From NCBI GenBank assembly GCA_036382395.1, contig DASVHW010000407.1, positions 1 through 32,924 on the forward strand: a stretch of DNA of 32,924 nucleotides. Direction: 5' to 3'. The notes beneath the pieces were generated by a model. The model was given only the letters and a program-made list of their open reading frames with translations, was not told where the DNA came from and searched no databases. Positions 21,921 to 32,005 of this stretch are shown in pieces; position 1 is the stretch's first letter, and each line of letters starts with the position of its first letter. This DNA comes from Candidatus Binatia bacterium (lineage in GTDB: Bacteria > Desulfobacterota > Binatia > HRBIN30). The position numbers and the translations under genes are program-made.

Positions 21921-23279
21921 TCACGATGCCAAGCCGTACTTCTCCATCTTTCGATACAACCGTTGCCGATCGATTCCGAGGATACGTGCGGCTTCGTTCT
22001 TGTTTCCCGCACTGCGTTGCAGCGCGGCCAGAATGTTTCTCCTCTCCACTTCTTCTAGCGGCAGCGGCACGGCAGCCGGCGCCACCGGCGCCAAATCCTC
22101 CGCGCGCAGGACCGCGGGCGGCAGGTCCTTCAGCGTAATTTCCGGTTCCGACGACAGCGCGAAGGCGCGCTCGATGGCGTTCTGCAGCTCGCGGATGTTA
22201 CCGGGCCAATCATATTCGAGGATGCGCTCCATCGCCTCCGCCATCACCCGCTTCGGTTCAACGCCGTAGATTCGGCTAAAGTCCGTGATGAAGCGTTCAA
22301 CAAGCAAGGGAATGTCTTCACGGCGCTGACGCAACGGCGGCAGGTGAATGGGCACAACGTTCAGCCGATAAAAGAGATCCGTGCGGAAGCTCCCATCCCG
22401 CACCGCCTCTTCAATGTCCCGATTGGTCGCGGCGATGAGCCGCACGTCCACACGCACGGGACGAGTCGAACCCAGTAGCGTCACTTCCTTCTCCTGGATG
22501 GCGCGCAGAAACTTCACCTGCAGCACCAACGGGATCTCGGAGATCTCGTCGAGAAACAACGTCCCGCCGTCAGCGGCCTGAAAGACGCCCTCATGGTCCT
22601 CGATGGCGCCGGTAAATGCCCCTTTGCGGTGCCCGAAGAGTTGGCTCTCCAGTAACGTTTCGGACAACGCCCCGCAGTTGATCGCCAGGAAAGCCTTGGT
22701 CGCCAGCGGGCCCTTGTCATGAATGGTGCGGGCCACCAGCTCTTTGCCCGTGCCGTTCTCACCCGACAGCAGAACGTTGCTCTTGTTTTGACTGACGGCT
22801 TCGATGGTTTGGTAGATCTCCCGCATACGCGGACTCTTGCCGATGATTTCACCGAAGCGGTCGATCTGCCGCAGTTGCTGGCGCAGCTGGGTCACTTCGC
22901 GCCGCAGTTGACGCAGCTCCAGCATCCGCGCCGCGACCATCAGCAACTCCTCCGGATGGCACGGTTTGATGAGGTAGTCGCCCGCCCCGAGCTTCATGGC
23001 CTCGACCGCGGACTGGATGGTTCCGTGACCCGTGAGCACAATGATCGCTGGACTCAAGTGCCGCTCTCGCATCTCGCGCAAGAGCTGCATGCCGTCCATC
23101 ACCGGCATGTTGAGGTCGGTGATCACGATGTCGTAACTGGCGCCCGACAGGCGATCGAGCGCTTCCGCACCCGACCCTGCCGCATCGACGATATACCCCT
23201 TGCGCTCGAGGATCTTGGCGAGCGTGCGAACCATGTTCGGTTCGTCCTCGACCAGAAGCATGCGTGCCGGCACGGCCAT
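21921..23279 (-). CDS. NtrC-family sigma-54-dependent response regulator
   Basis: A 452-residue regulator with three domains. The receiver (residues 4-120) has acidic EDE at 11-13 and phospho-acceptor Asp55 in VITDLNMP, plus the conserved Lys in LIKPCHP. The AAA+ domain (about 145-370) has GENGTGKE at 173-180, the sigma-54 contact GAFTGA at 220-225 and Walker B TLFLDE. The C-terminal Fis-type helix-turn-helix ends NEAARILGIDRQRLYRKM. All key residues are present, so it should activate sigma-54 promoters when phosphorylated. The ATG at 23279 is 10 bp past the kinase stop; a frame open to 23363 overlaps the kinase and is rejected. Its targets are not evident here. Confidence 0.95.
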   Translation of the reverse strand: MAVPARMLLVEDEPNMVRTLAKILERKGYIVDAAGSGAEALDRLSGASYDIVITDLNMPVMDGMQLLREMRERHLSPAIIVLTGHGTIQSAVEAMKLGAGDYLIKPCHPEELLMVAARMLELRQLRREVTQLRQQLRQIDRFGEIIGKSPRMREIYQTIEAVSQNKSNVLLSGENGTGKELVARTIHDKGPLATKAFLAINCGALSETLLESQLFGHRKGAFTGAIEDHEGVFQAADGGTLFLDEISEIPLVLQVKFLRAIQEKEVTLLGSTRPVRVDVRLIAATNRDIEEAVRDGSFRTDLFYRLNVVPIHLPPLRQRREDIPLLVERFITDFSRIYGVEPKRVMAEAMERILEYDWPGNIRELQNAIERAFALSSEPEITLKDLPPAVLRAEDLAPVAPAAVPLPLEEVERRNILAALQRSAGNKNEAARILGIDRQRLYRKMEKYGLAS

Positions 23280-23289
23280 AGGCTGAGAG

Positions 23290-24918
23290 CTAGAGCCCCT
23301 GTTCGACCATGGTCGTATCATCGCAGGGGCAGGGAAACTGGATCGTGAACGTCGTACCAGCATTCAGCTGACTTTTGACGTGGATGTCGCCGCGATAGCG
23401 CTTCACCACCGAATGCACCACCGACAGACCTAAACCGGTACCTTGGCCTGGCGCCTTGGTCGTGAAAAACGGGTTGAAGATATCGTTGAGATCTTCCGGC
23501 GGGATGCCCACGCCGGTATCCGTGAATTGCAGCTGAATCCGCCCATCGAGCAACGGTTCCGTCCGCACCAGCAGCTGGCCGCCGTTCGGCATCGCCTGGG
23601 CGGCATTGGTAATCAGGTTGAGGAAGATCTGCCGCAGGGCGTTGGGATTGGCCACGCACTTGCCGAGAGGGGTGAAGTCGGCCACCACGTTGACACCGCC
23701 ATTCTGGAGGCTCTTGCTCATCAACTGCAGCGTCTTGCGGAGCAGGTCGTTGATGTCCACCCGTTCCAGCTCGGCGCGCGACTCCCGTGAGAACTCCAGG
23801 AGGTTGTTGATGATCGCCTGCACCCGTTCCATTTCCTCCTTGGCGATGCGCAGGTCCTCTTGCACAGCGGGGTTGCTGGAATCGATGACTTCGCTCAAGT
23901 CGTAAAGGGCATTGGTGATGATGCCGAGCGGGTTGCGGATCTCGTGGGCGATGCCGGCGGCGAGTTGGCCTATGGCTGCCATCTTTTCAGATTGGATCAG
24001 CTGGCTCTCCAGACGTTTGCGGTCGGAGATGTCGACGCAGATGACGTGAAAGAACCGGTTATACCCGTATTCGATCATCCCGGCGTTCAAGAACACCGGA
24101 ACGAGTTCGCCGGTGCGGGTCTGCAGATGCAAGTCTTCACTGCTGGAGTGGCCCTGGGTCCGCGTCTCGTCGAGCAAGCGGGTGGCGCGCTCACGCTCGT
24201 TGGGCGGAACGACGTCCCAAATGCGCATGCCGATCATCTGTTCGCGACCGAAGCCCACCGTCTTCTCGGCGACGATATTGGCATCCAGGATCGTTCCGAA
24301 CTGATAATCGAGTTTGAAGATCGCCGCCGGCGCATGGTCCACCGACTTGCGGTAGCTGGCCTCCTGCTCGCGCAGTTCCTCCTCCCGGGCCTCGACGAAG
24401 AAGTCCGAGATGTGCAGGAGGCGTTCTTGAAACTCCTGCTGCAGCAGCATGAGCAACGCCTCGCGCTTGTCGGGATCGCGAGCGTACGCTTGGCGCAGGC
24501 GCTCGGCGAGGAACTGACGGATGCGCATCTGCCCGCTCAGGAAGCGCGAGGGCGGGAAGCGCGAGATGAAGGCGCGCCGCGCGTGGCTGCGCAGGTACAC
24601 GTAGGTCTCAATGTCCTTCGGATCGGCGATGTGACGGATCCAGCGCAGAACTGCGGCGCGCATCGACTCGCGCAGGTCTGACCAGTCCCACTGCGGGATG
24701 CCCAGCCCCGGGCCGACAACGCTGACCCAGGTGTCCAAGGCATCCGGCAGCTTGGCCGCAAGGAAGGTGCTGAGTTCATCGCGCAAGGCACTGGGCACGC
24801 GCGCATACGTCAGCAAGTCGCAGCCACGCATGTACCCTTCGATGCGTTCGAGGTGCTGCTCGAGCGACGAATCACATGCGGGCACTGCTTCGTTTTCCTC
24901 CCACTGCGTCGGCTGCAT
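23290..24918 (-). CDS. Soluble PAS-domain sensor histidine kinase
   Basis: A 542-residue kinase with no transmembrane helix, so a cytoplasmic sensor. The N-terminal 170 residues are helical with many Arg and Leu, perhaps an RsbR-like or globin-like sensory domain (weak guess). A PAS domain follows (about 190-300, [15 protein letters not shown]). The phospho-acceptor is His325 in [13 protein letters not shown]. The ATPase domain has [32 protein letters not shown] and [10 protein letters not shown]. The ATG at 24918 is chosen; a TTG at 24957 would add 13 residues. It lies upstream of the NtrC-type regulator, its likely partner, and 74 bp after the cupredoxin gene. Confidence 0.93.
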   Translation of the reverse strand: MQPTQWEENEAVPACDSSLEQHLERIEGYMRGCDLLTYARVPSALRDELSTFLAAKLPDALDTWVSVVGPGLGIPQWDWSDLRESMRAAVLRWIRHIADPKDIETYVYLRSHARRAFISRFPPSRFLSGQMRIRQFLAERLRQAYARDPDKREALLMLLQQEFQERLLHISDFFVEAREEELREQEASYRKSVDHAPAAIFKLDYQFGTILDANIVAEKTVGFGREQMIGMRIWDVVPPNERERATRLLDETRTQGHSSSEDLHLQTRTGELVPVFLNAGMIEYGYNRFFHVICVDISDRKRLESQLIQSEKMAAIGQLAAGIAHEIRNPLGIITNALYDLSEVIDSSNPAVQEDLRIAKEEMERVQAIINNLLEFSRESRAELERVDINDLLRKTLQLMSKSLQNGGVNVVADFTPLGKCVANPNALRQIFLNLITNAAQAMPNGGQLLVRTEPLLDGRIQLQFTDTGVGIPPEDLNDIFNPFFTTKAPGQGTGLGLSVVHSVVKRYRGDIHVKSQLNAGTTFTIQFPCPCDDTTMVEQGL

Positions 24919-24992
24919 CACGGCGCTAGGGTTCCATATCAATCCGCTGCTTTTCAAACCCTGCTCGCTCGTCTGACTCGACCGCGCCCGCC

Positions 24993-25364
24993 TTATTCCA
25001 GAACCACCAACTGTCCGCCGACATGGGCGGGATGCAGTTGGCAGGCGCTGGGAAAGATGCCGGCCTTATCGGCGACGAACTCGACGTTGGCCGGCTCGCC
25101 GCGTGTGACCACCGCGGCCACGTTGTAGGCCGGGATGGTGAACCCATGCTGGTTGGGATCCGACTTCACGTTGTTGATCAATTTGATCTTCACCCGGTCG
25201 CCCTTGTGCACCACCAGGGTCGCCGGCAGCCAGATCTTCGTGCCCTCGTATTCGACGTTCACCACGGTGAACTGGTCGACCTTCTCTTCCGCCCTGACGC
25301 CGGTGACCGACAGACACAGCGCCGTCACCAGACTTGCACACAACAAACCGCTCCGGATGGACAT
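24993..25364 (-). CDS. Secreted cupredoxin-like protein
   Basis: A 123-residue protein with a signal peptide (about residues 1-25, ending VRA). The mature part has a cupredoxin pattern: a first His at 73 (NQHGF) and a C-terminal loop with Cys108, His111 and His114 (CQLHPAH). These fit a type-1 or CuA-related copper site. The axial Met of plastocyanin is missing at the usual place; Gln118 might serve, as in stellacyanin. Likely a periplasmic electron carrier or copper protein. AAGGAGGTG lies about 10 bases before the ATG at 25364. It is divergent from uvrB and is the first gene of a minus-strand run with the kinase and regulator. Confidence 0.8.
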   Translation of the reverse strand: MSIRSGLLCASLVTALCLSVTGVRAEEKVDQFTVVNVEYEGTKIWLPATLVVHKGDRVKIKLINNVKSDPNQHGFTIPAYNVAAVVTRGEPANVEFVADKAGIFPSACQLHPAHVGGQLVVLE

Positions 25365-25524
25365 TATGCATGCACCTCCTTTTGATTTTGACGAAGACAT
25401 CATCTCGCCACATCTCCTGGGCTATTGCAATCGTGGCTCGCCAGAGACGACGTCGGAGCGCGGGCCGATCGCACCTCGCACAGCGGACCTTCATCGGCAG
25501 CGAATTCTGCTATAGATTCGGCCC

Positions 25525-27534
25525 GTGAGACGTGAGGGCGAATTCCATCTGGTCGCTGACTTCGAGCCGCAGGGGGACCAGGGGCCTGCCATTGCCGAGC
25601 TCGTGGAAGGTATCCGAACTGGGCGGCGCCAACAGGTGCTCCTCGGCGTGACCGGTTCGGGCAAGACGTTCACCGTGGCCAACGTCATTGCGCAGCTCAA
25701 CCGGCCCGCGCTCGTCATGGCACCGAACAAGACGCTGGCAGCGCAGCTGTACGACGAGTTCAAGGTGCTGTTTCCGGAAAACGCGGTCCGCTATTTCGTC
25801 AGCTACTATGACTATTACCAGCCGGAGGCGTACGTTCCGAGCACCGACACCTTCATTGAGAAAGACTCGTCGATCAACGACGAGATCGACAAGATGCGGC
25901 ACTCGGCCACCAAGGCGTTGCTCGAACGCAACGACGTGCTGATCGTCGCCAGCGTCTCCTGCATCTATGGTCTGGGCTCGCCGGAAGCCTACTTCGACAT
26001 GCTGCTCTTTCTCGAGCGCGGGGTGCAAGCCGATCGCGACCAGGTGCTGCGCAAGCTCGTCGACATCCAGTACCAGCGCAACGACTACGACTTCCACCGC
26101 GGCACCTTTCGGGTGCGCGGTGACGTGGTCGAAGTATTTCCCGCGTATGAGGATGCGCGCGCCATCCGCGTCGAGTTCTTCGGGGACCAGGTGGAGGCCA
26201 TCGCCGAGATCGATCCGCTGCGCGGCCAGGTGCTGCGGCGCCTGGACAAGATCGCGATTTATCCGGCCAGCCATTACGTCACCACGCCCGACCGCATGGA
26301 GTTGGCGATTATCGCCATCCGCCACGAGCTGAAGGAACGGCTGGCGCAGCTGCGCGCCGAGAACAAACTGCTGGAGGCACAACGGATCGAGCAGCGCACC
26401 CTCTACGATCTGGAAATGCTGCAGGAGATGGGCTTCTGTTCCGGCATCGAGAACTACTCGCGCCATCTCACCGGGCGCGCGCCGGGCGAGCCGCCCCCTA
26501 CCCTGCTGAACTACTTCTCCGGGGACTGGTTGCTCTTCGTCGACGAGAGCCACGTTACCGTGCCGCAGGTCGGCGGCATGTATCGCGGCGACCGTTCGCG
26601 CAAGGAAACCCTGGTCGAGTACGGTTTCCGGCTGCCGTCCGCGCTCGACAACCGTCCGTTGAACTTTCAGGAATTCGAGGCCCTGACGCGGTACGTCGTG
26701 TACGTCTCCGCCACGCCGGGCAATTATGAACTGCAGCGCACCGGCGGGGTCGTCGTCGAGCAGTTGATCCGGCCCACCGGACTGACGGATCCCGAAATCA
26801 TCGTGCGGCCGGCGGTACATCAGGTGGACGACCTGCTGGAAGAAATCCGCCTCCGCATCGCCAGCGGCGAGCGCGTCCTGGTGACGACCCTGACCAAAAA
26901 GATGGCCGAGGATCTCACCGATTATTATCACGAGCTGGGCCTGCGCGTACGCTACCTGCACTCCGACATCGTGACCCTCGAGCGGGTGGACATCATCCGC
27001 GATCTGCGCCGCGGCGTGTTCGACGTGCTCATCGGGATCAACCTGCTGCGAGAAGGGCTCGACCTGCCCGAGGTCTCGCTAGTGGCGATTCTCGATGCGG
27101 ACAAAGAAGGCTTCCTGCGCTCGGAGCGCTCCCTCATTCAGACCATCGGCCGGGCCGCGCGCAACATCAACGGCACCGTGATCATGTACGCCGACATCAT
27201 GACCGAGTCGATGCGGCGGGCCATCAGCGAAACCACCCGTCGGCGTACGCTTCAAGCGGCGTACAACCAGGAGCATGGCATCACGCCGCAGACCATTCAG
27301 AAGGCCATCTCGACGCCGTGGGCGGAGGCAGCCGAAGCCGATTACGTCGACCTCCCCAAGATCGCCGAGGCGGCGGAGGAGTACATGCCGCTAGCGGACA
27401 TCCCCAAACGTATCGCCGCGCTGCAAAAAGAGATGCGCGCCGCGGCTACACAGCTCGAGTTCGAGCGCGCCGCCGAGCTGCGCGATCGCATCCACCGCCT
27501 GCAGGAGCAGGAACTCGCGCTCCGCGGCGACTGA
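25525..27534 (+). CDS. uvrB: Excinuclease ABC subunit B
   Basis: DNA-damage recognition helicase of nucleotide excision repair; it is loaded by UvrA and then recruits UvrC. The 669-residue length is typical. Walker A GVTGSGKT is at 41-48, the beta-hairpin region [16 protein letters not shown] at about 95-110, helicase motif VDESHVT at about 337, and the C-terminal UVR domain ([24 protein letters not shown]) that contacts UvrC. The start is a GTG at 25525. A TATAGA sequence at 25511-25516 lies so close that, if it is a -10 box, the leader is only a few bases; no clear LexA box is seen. Confidence 0.97.
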   Translation: MRREGEFHLVADFEPQGDQGPAIAELVEGIRTGRRQQVLLGVTGSGKTFTVANVIAQLNRPALVMAPNKTLAAQLYDEFKVLFPENAVRYFVSYYDYYQPEAYVPSTDTFIEKDSSINDEIDKMRHSATKALLERNDVLIVASVSCIYGLGSPEAYFDMLLFLERGVQADRDQVLRKLVDIQYQRNDYDFHRGTFRVRGDVVEVFPAYEDARAIRVEFFGDQVEAIAEIDPLRGQVLRRLDKIAIYPASHYVTTPDRMELAIIAIRHELKERLAQLRAENKLLEAQRIEQRTLYDLEMLQEMGFCSGIENYSRHLTGRAPGEPPPTLLNYFSGDWLLFVDESHVTVPQVGGMYRGDRSRKETLVEYGFRLPSALDNRPLNFQEFEALTRYVVYVSATPGNYELQRTGGVVVEQLIRPTGLTDPEIIVRPAVHQVDDLLEEIRLRIASGERVLVTTLTKKMAEDLTDYYHELGLRVRYLHSDIVTLERVDIIRDLRRGVFDVLIGINLLREGLDLPEVSLVAILDADKEGFLRSERSLIQTIGRAARNINGTVIMYADIMTESMRRAISETTRRRTLQAAYNQEHGITPQTIQKAISTPWAEAAEADYVDLPKIAEAAEEYMPLADIPKRIAALQKEMRAAATQLEFERAAELRDRIHRLQEQELALRGD

Positions 27535-27568
27535 GTTCGCGGTCGTGTCCCGGCCGCACGCCTCGCGC

Positions 27569-28612
27569 TTACATACCCATGATCGAGGTCGGGCTGAAAT
27601 TCGTCTCCGGAATGAATTCCGGCGGCCGTACCAGTTCCATGGTCATCCCTCCATCCAGGGGGCAGGCCAGCACGCACGCACCGCAACCGAGGCACTTGTC
27701 GCGATCGACAACGGCCACCCCAGTGTCCTCCTGCACTTCGATGGCACTGACCGCACACCGCTCGACGCATTCGCCGCAGGCGTTGCACACGTCGGCGTCC
27801 ACGGTACTGACGAAACGGCTGGGAGCGAGGATCTTGTCGAGCCCGCCGACGCGCAAGCCCGGGTTGATCACCAGGCAGCAACAGCCGCAGCAGAAACAGA
27901 TGAAATCTATCCCCTCCATGGAGGACATGTTGGGCACTGTGGGGACAAGCCCGGAATCCCCGGCCGTCAGGGCGATGGAGAGCGCCTCGTCGGCAGAGAC
28001 CTTCCTGCCGCTGCCGCGGTGCAAGTCGTACTCGGCGCGTTTCGAGAACTGCATGCATACCTGCGCCGGGTGGTCGCACTTCTTGGCCCCGACCCGGCAG
28101 CAGCAGTTACGGATCGAGATCAGGTCCTTATGGGCCATGATGATGTCGGTGATGCTTTCGTGCGGCGGCAGTTTGCTGCCGGAGGAGACGGAGTTCAGTA
28201 CCGGGATCGTTCTGAGGATGCGCACCGGCAGGCCTGACAGCACGTTGCCGATCTCCTCTCCCCAGCCTTCGCCGTCGTACAGTTCCATCCAGAATTTATC
28301 CATTCCGGCCGGAACGTGCTCGGACGCGCTGGAGAGGATCCCGTCATGCAGAGTCGCCGGATCAGCGGGGAAGCGCATGCCCTTTTTCGACGGGATGAGT
28401 AACCCCCGGCGCGCTAGCCCCATGATCCTATCCTGGATGGCCTGCTCGCCCATGCCCCACTTGGCCGCCAACTCCGCCGCGGCAGCGGGAAGGTCCAGGA
28501 TGAACTGGGCCTCCTGATCCGTCATGGCGCATCCCAAGATCTTGTGCATGGCGGCGGAATCGCCCTTCCCGATGTTCTCCGCCAGCTTTTGAAGGTGTTC
28601 ACCATTGCTCAT
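27569..28612 (-). CDS. Multi-cluster [4Fe-4S] ferredoxin-like protein with N-terminal helical domain
   Basis: A 347-residue soluble protein with 19 cysteines in four groups. Residues 35-85 look like a winged-helix or other helical domain (QFILDLPAAAAELAAKWG, then DRIMGLARRGLL). Group one is NCCCRVGAKKCDHPAQVC (Cys170-186); group two is the dense CFCCGCCC (239-246). Two standard ferredoxin sites follow: CNACGECVERC (276-286) and CLGCGACVLACP (307-318). It probably transfers electrons between unknown partners, and the first two groups may hold extra clusters. GGAGGATG lies upstream of the ATG at 28612. It is convergent with uvrB, with a 34-bp gap. Confidence 0.85.
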   Translation of the reverse strand: MSNGEHLQKLAENIGKGDSAAMHKILGCAMTDQEAQFILDLPAAAAELAAKWGMGEQAIQDRIMGLARRGLLIPSKKGMRFPADPATLHDGILSSASEHVPAGMDKFWMELYDGEGWGEEIGNVLSGLPVRILRTIPVLNSVSSGSKLPPHESITDIIMAHKDLISIRNCCCRVGAKKCDHPAQVCMQFSKRAEYDLHRGSGRKVSADEALSIALTAGDSGLVPTVPNMSSMEGIDFICFCCGCCCLVINPGLRVGGLDKILAPSRFVSTVDADVCNACGECVERCAVSAIEVQEDTGVAVVDRDKCLGCGACVLACPLDGGMTMELVRPPEFIPETNFSPTSIMGM

Positions 28613-28852
28613 GTTGCATCATCCTCCAGCGTAACGTTCCTTCTTCGACTCCGATGGAGCCAATGCCCACCAGGCACAAGTCTCATCCCACAAAGCGCAC
28701 ATTACTTCCAACCTCATCTTCAGCTCAGGGTTGCATTGATCGTGCGTGGCCAGAAGCGTCTTGGTCACCACAACGACTGATCTACCTCAAGACCCGCGCT
28801 CGAACGGCCTGCTCGTCGTGGACATTCTGGCGGCTGGCTAAGGCCGATCCGT

Positions 28853-30061
28853 CTAAGTAAAGGCAGAATGGGGCGGCGCTCCCGCTGGGGCAGCCGCATG
28901 ATCGGTACTTGCCGCTGGTCGCGGCGCCGGCTCGTCCCCGGCAAGCGCCGGCTGTTGCGCGTGCAGGAACCAGCGATCCAAGACGACGTGCCGCGCGAAC
29001 CACGCGCTGCCGAACAGTCGCCCCGCAATCGCACCCGCGACCCACTGCGGCAGGATGTGCGTAATGCCCACCCCCGTCTGGCGCGGTCCGAAACGGGCAA
29101 CAACGCGCCGCTCATACGCCGCCAAGCCATCGCGGCTGTACTTGCCAGCGGCCTCGAGGATCGTCTGCGCCGCGAGCAGGCCGGACTCGATCGCCGGCCG
29201 AATGCCTTCGCCGCTTGTCGAATGGGCGAGCCCTGCCGCGTCGCCAATCAGGAGTGCCGCGTCGTCGCACAGCGGCCGCTGTGCCTCGCCGTAGAGGAGG
29301 TACGGGTGCCCATGGAACTTCGCCGGAAGACCGGCAGGGATCTTGCCGCGCTGTTCGAGGAACGCCACAAAGTCGGCCACATGTTCGCCGAGCTGATGCG
29401 TGTCTTGCCGGCCGAGGCCGATGTTGATGTAGGAGCCCTTGCGGACCACCCACCCGTATCCCTTGAGATCGCGCGTGAACAGAATCTCCGGCACGTCAGG
29501 CTCGACCTGGCAGGCTGACCGCTGCTGCGGGGTCAGCTCGAACTCCGCCTCTTGGGCGGCAACGATGGGCTCACCGGCGCCGAGCCGCACGCCGAGCAGC
29601 CGTGCCACCGGGCAGAAATATCCGCCCGCACCGACGAGCACCTTGGCGCGGATGGTGTCGTTGAGCAGCCACCCATCATCCGACCGACGCAGGGTGTGCA
29701 CCGGCTGCCCCAGGTGCAGATCTGCTCCCGAGCGCCGCAGCAAGTAGGTGTCGAACTCGCAGCGCCGGATGCCGTAGCTCACCGGCCGGCCATAGTGTAC
29801 CCGTGTCTCGACATCGCCCAGCCGGCTGATGCGGAAGCCACGCATGGGTTGGAAAGTCAGCCCCTGGCTCGCATAGGTCTCGGGATCGAGCTGGAGTTCC
29901 GCAAGAATTTGCGGCGTGATCCAGCCCGCACAGATCTTGTCGCGTGGGAACATCCGCCGGTCCCACACGACGACGTCGAGCCCAGCGTGGCGCAGCTTCC
30001 ACGCGCAGGAGGATCCGGCTGGGCCCCCGCCGACGATCAAGACGTCGCAAGCAGTCAACAT
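28853..30061 (-). CDS. Geranylgeranyl-reductase-family FAD-dependent oxidoreductase
   Basis: A 402-residue flavoprotein. The FAD-binding fold starts at residue 6 with DVLIVGGGPAGSS. The family motif after it reads PRDKICAGW, close to the usual PRxKxCGG. LLIGDAAGLAHSTSGEGI (about 275-292) is the second FAD motif. Family members reduce isoprenoid or other lipid double bonds, or act as halogenase-like oxidases. It begins 16 bp after the CFA-synthase-like gene, and a GGGAGGA overlaps its start region, so the two are one operon and probably act on the same lipid. The C-terminal 30 residues are Ala/Pro-rich and look disordered. Confidence 0.88.
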   Translation of the reverse strand: MLTACDVLIVGGGPAGSSCAWKLRHAGLDVVVWDRRMFPRDKICAGWITPQILAELQLDPETYASQGLTFQPMRGFRISRLGDVETRVHYGRPVSYGIRRCEFDTYLLRRSGADLHLGQPVHTLRRSDDGWLLNDTIRAKVLVGAGGYFCPVARLLGVRLGAGEPIVAAQEAEFELTPQQRSACQVEPDVPEILFTRDLKGYGWVVRKGSYINIGLGRQDTHQLGEHVADFVAFLEQRGKIPAGLPAKFHGHPYLLYGEAQRPLCDDAALLIGDAAGLAHSTSGEGIRPAIESGLLAAQTILEAAGKYSRDGLAAYERRVVARFGPRQTGVGITHILPQWVAGAIAGRLFGSAWFARHVVLDRWFLHAQQPALAGDEPAPRPAASTDHAAAPAGAPPHSAFT

Positions 30062-30077
30062 TCCTCCCGCTGCGATA

Positions 30078-31346
30078 TCACTGGTAGAGATGCGCCCTGG
30101 TCCAGGAGATCGCGTTGTCCTGCGGCCGCGCGAAGCTCACTTGAAAGAGTTGCAGCGAGCCGGTGGCGAAGGCGGCGACGGATCCGGCCAAGTAGAGCCG
30201 CCAGGCACGGACAAAGCGATCGTCGAACATTGCGGCAACACGATCGGCGGCATGCTCGAAACGCAGCAGCCAGTGCCGCAGTGTCGTCGCATAATGGAGG
30301 CGGAGATTCTCCACGTCGAGCACCGAGAAGCCATACGGTTCGAGAATGGCCATCATCTCGCCCAGGGTTGGCGGATAGGCGCCTGGGAAGATGTGTTTCT
30401 CCACCCACGCATTGAGCGACAACGGCCGGTTGCGGCCGATCGCGTGAATGAATCCGCGTCCATGCGCCGGCAGGCAGCGGTCGATGACCCCGCCAAGTTC
30501 GCGGTAGTGGTCCGCACCCACGTGCTCGAGCATGCCGACGGATACGAAGGCGTCAAATTGCCCGGAGACGTTGCGGTAGTCGTCCTCGACGAACTCGACC
30601 CGGTGGCTCAGCCCTTCCTTGTGGGCCTGCTCGCGCGCGTAGGTGATCTGCTCGTGTGAGATGTTGAAAGCGCGGACCGAGACACCGTGCTGCCGCGCCA
30701 TGTGCAATGCCAGCGCTCCCCAGCCACAGCCTGCCTCGATGACGCGCTCTCCAGGCCGTAGCCCGACTTTGCGGCACACGAGTTCCATCTTGGCTACCTG
30801 CGCCTCCTCCAGCGATGCGGTCGGTGTGGGGAAATAGGCGCAGGTGTAGACCATGCGCTCGTCAAGCCAGAGCCGGTAGAAGTCGTTGCCGAGGTCATAG
30901 TGACGGTGGATGTTGTCGCGCGATCCGTTGAGCGTGTTGGCGCGCGGCCGCCGTGATCGGCGCAGTAGCCGCTCCGCCCAGGGGTTGACGGGCGCGCGAA
31001 ACACCGTCTCGATGACGCTGACGAGATCGCCGTCGACTTGGAGCTGGCCATCAGTGTAGGCTTCGCCGAACTCGAGTTCGGGTTGATACGCCAATCGCAG
31101 CAGCGTCTGGCGGTCCTTGACCTGCAGCGTGGCGACCGGTTCCGCATCCGCGGTGCACATGCTCTCCCCGCTCCAGAGGGCGACCCGGATAGCCGGGTCA
31201 CCCATGGCACGGAGAAGCGTGCGCAGGAGCCAACGGTCAGCGGACGACACACGCGCGGACGGCCACGTGCGCTTCACCTCGCGGGCGCCTGCGACGGGCG
31301 GCATCGCTTCCGCATTGATCAACGGGGCATGGGATTCGAACGGCAT
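30078..31346 (-). CDS. Cyclopropane-fatty-acyl-phospholipid-synthase-like SAM methyltransferase
   Basis: A 422-residue protein like CFA synthase, which adds a methylene from S-adenosylmethionine across the double bond of a phospholipid acyl chain. The SAM site is GCGWG (206-210). Residues matching the bicarbonate-binding set of E. coli Cfa are all present: Cys169 (YTCAYF), Glu274 (GMLEHVG), His301 (HAIG) and Tyr352 (LHYATTL). A chemically competent enzyme is therefore likely. Plain cyclopropane synthase, or a fatty-acid methyltransferase making mid-chain methyl branches, are both possible. GGGAGGTT seven bases before the ATG supports the start. The flavoprotein gene follows directly. Confidence 0.93.
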   Translation of the reverse strand: MPFESHAPLINAEAMPPVAGAREVKRTWPSARVSSADRWLLRTLLRAMGDPAIRVALWSGESMCTADAEPVATLQVKDRQTLLRLAYQPELEFGEAYTDGQLQVDGDLVSVIETVFRAPVNPWAERLLRRSRRPRANTLNGSRDNIHRHYDLGNDFYRLWLDERMVYTCAYFPTPTASLEEAQVAKMELVCRKVGLRPGERVIEAGCGWGALALHMARQHGVSVRAFNISHEQITYAREQAHKEGLSHRVEFVEDDYRNVSGQFDAFVSVGMLEHVGADHYRELGGVIDRCLPAHGRGFIHAIGRNRPLSLNAWVEKHIFPGAYPPTLGEMMAILEPYGFSVLDVENLRLHYATTLRHWLLRFEHAADRVAAMFDDRFVRAWRLYLAGSVAAFATGSLQLFQVSFARPQDNAISWTRAHLYQ

Positions 31347-32005
31347 GCTTCAACCTCCCTGCGTTCCTCACGGGTCACCAGAACGCCAAAACTGCCTATG
31401 CTCATGGTGCCACAAAGACCAGGGGGCGACTAGCCCCGCATTCCGCGATTCCGCGACGGAGGTGGCCGTGGGCGCGAGCGGCCGAGCATCGGTAGCCCAG
31501 GACGGGGAGTCGCGTCTTTTGAGTAACTTGGAAGGCCCAACCGGCAGTCCTAATCCTCACGCCTGACTACGACACCGCTCACTCCAGACCCCATTTCTTG
31601 TTCCGAGGGGACCACAGTTGGAAAGGTGGACTCCGTTTCCGCAGCGCCCCGAGGCGATTCGCCGGCATTGGCGAGCAGGCCACGCTCGCGGCCGGCCGCC
31701 TCACGCCAAGGCGGCAGGCGGCCCTGGTGGACCAATACCTGGAGCGGTTGCGCCCAGCTTCGGGCCGGGCAACGGGACGGTGACTGTTTTTGGCGTCGCG
31801 CAGTCCGCGTGGGTAGACGCTGCCGTCTCATGCTGCTGTATCTGCTGTGGGCTGCCCCTACCGCCTGGTGTGATATTGTCTTCATTCGCACTCCTCATCC
31901 TCACAGGCCGCGGCGCCCTCACTAACGGAGGCGTTCCTTGGGAGTGTTGGTTTCTTCCTTGTAATCCACTGCCACACGCAATAGGATTTATCTGTGAACC
32001 ATACG
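31347..32005. other. Gene-poor interval of 659 bp
   Basis: No convincing gene was found between the methyltransferase start and the small leader-like ORF. Short open frames exist (for example 31598-31783 plus and 31550-31891 minus), but none shows a domain, signal peptide or clear ribosome-binding site. The 5' part must hold the promoter of the lipid operon and the 3' part that of the dockerin-like gene. No repeats like those of the left part were seen. Confidence 0.6.

Noticed and set aside
25404-25524. LexA (SOS) box in front of uvrB
   Set aside because: No palindromic SOS-like sequence could be found by eye in the gap.
25510-26961. 483-codon minus-strand open frame
   Set aside because: Antisense to uvrB, which has complete helicase motifs.
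31598-31783. Small plus-strand ORF of 61 codons in the gene-poor interval
   Set aside because: No ribosome-binding site, domain or conserved neighbour supports it; GC-rich DNA gives such frames by chance.
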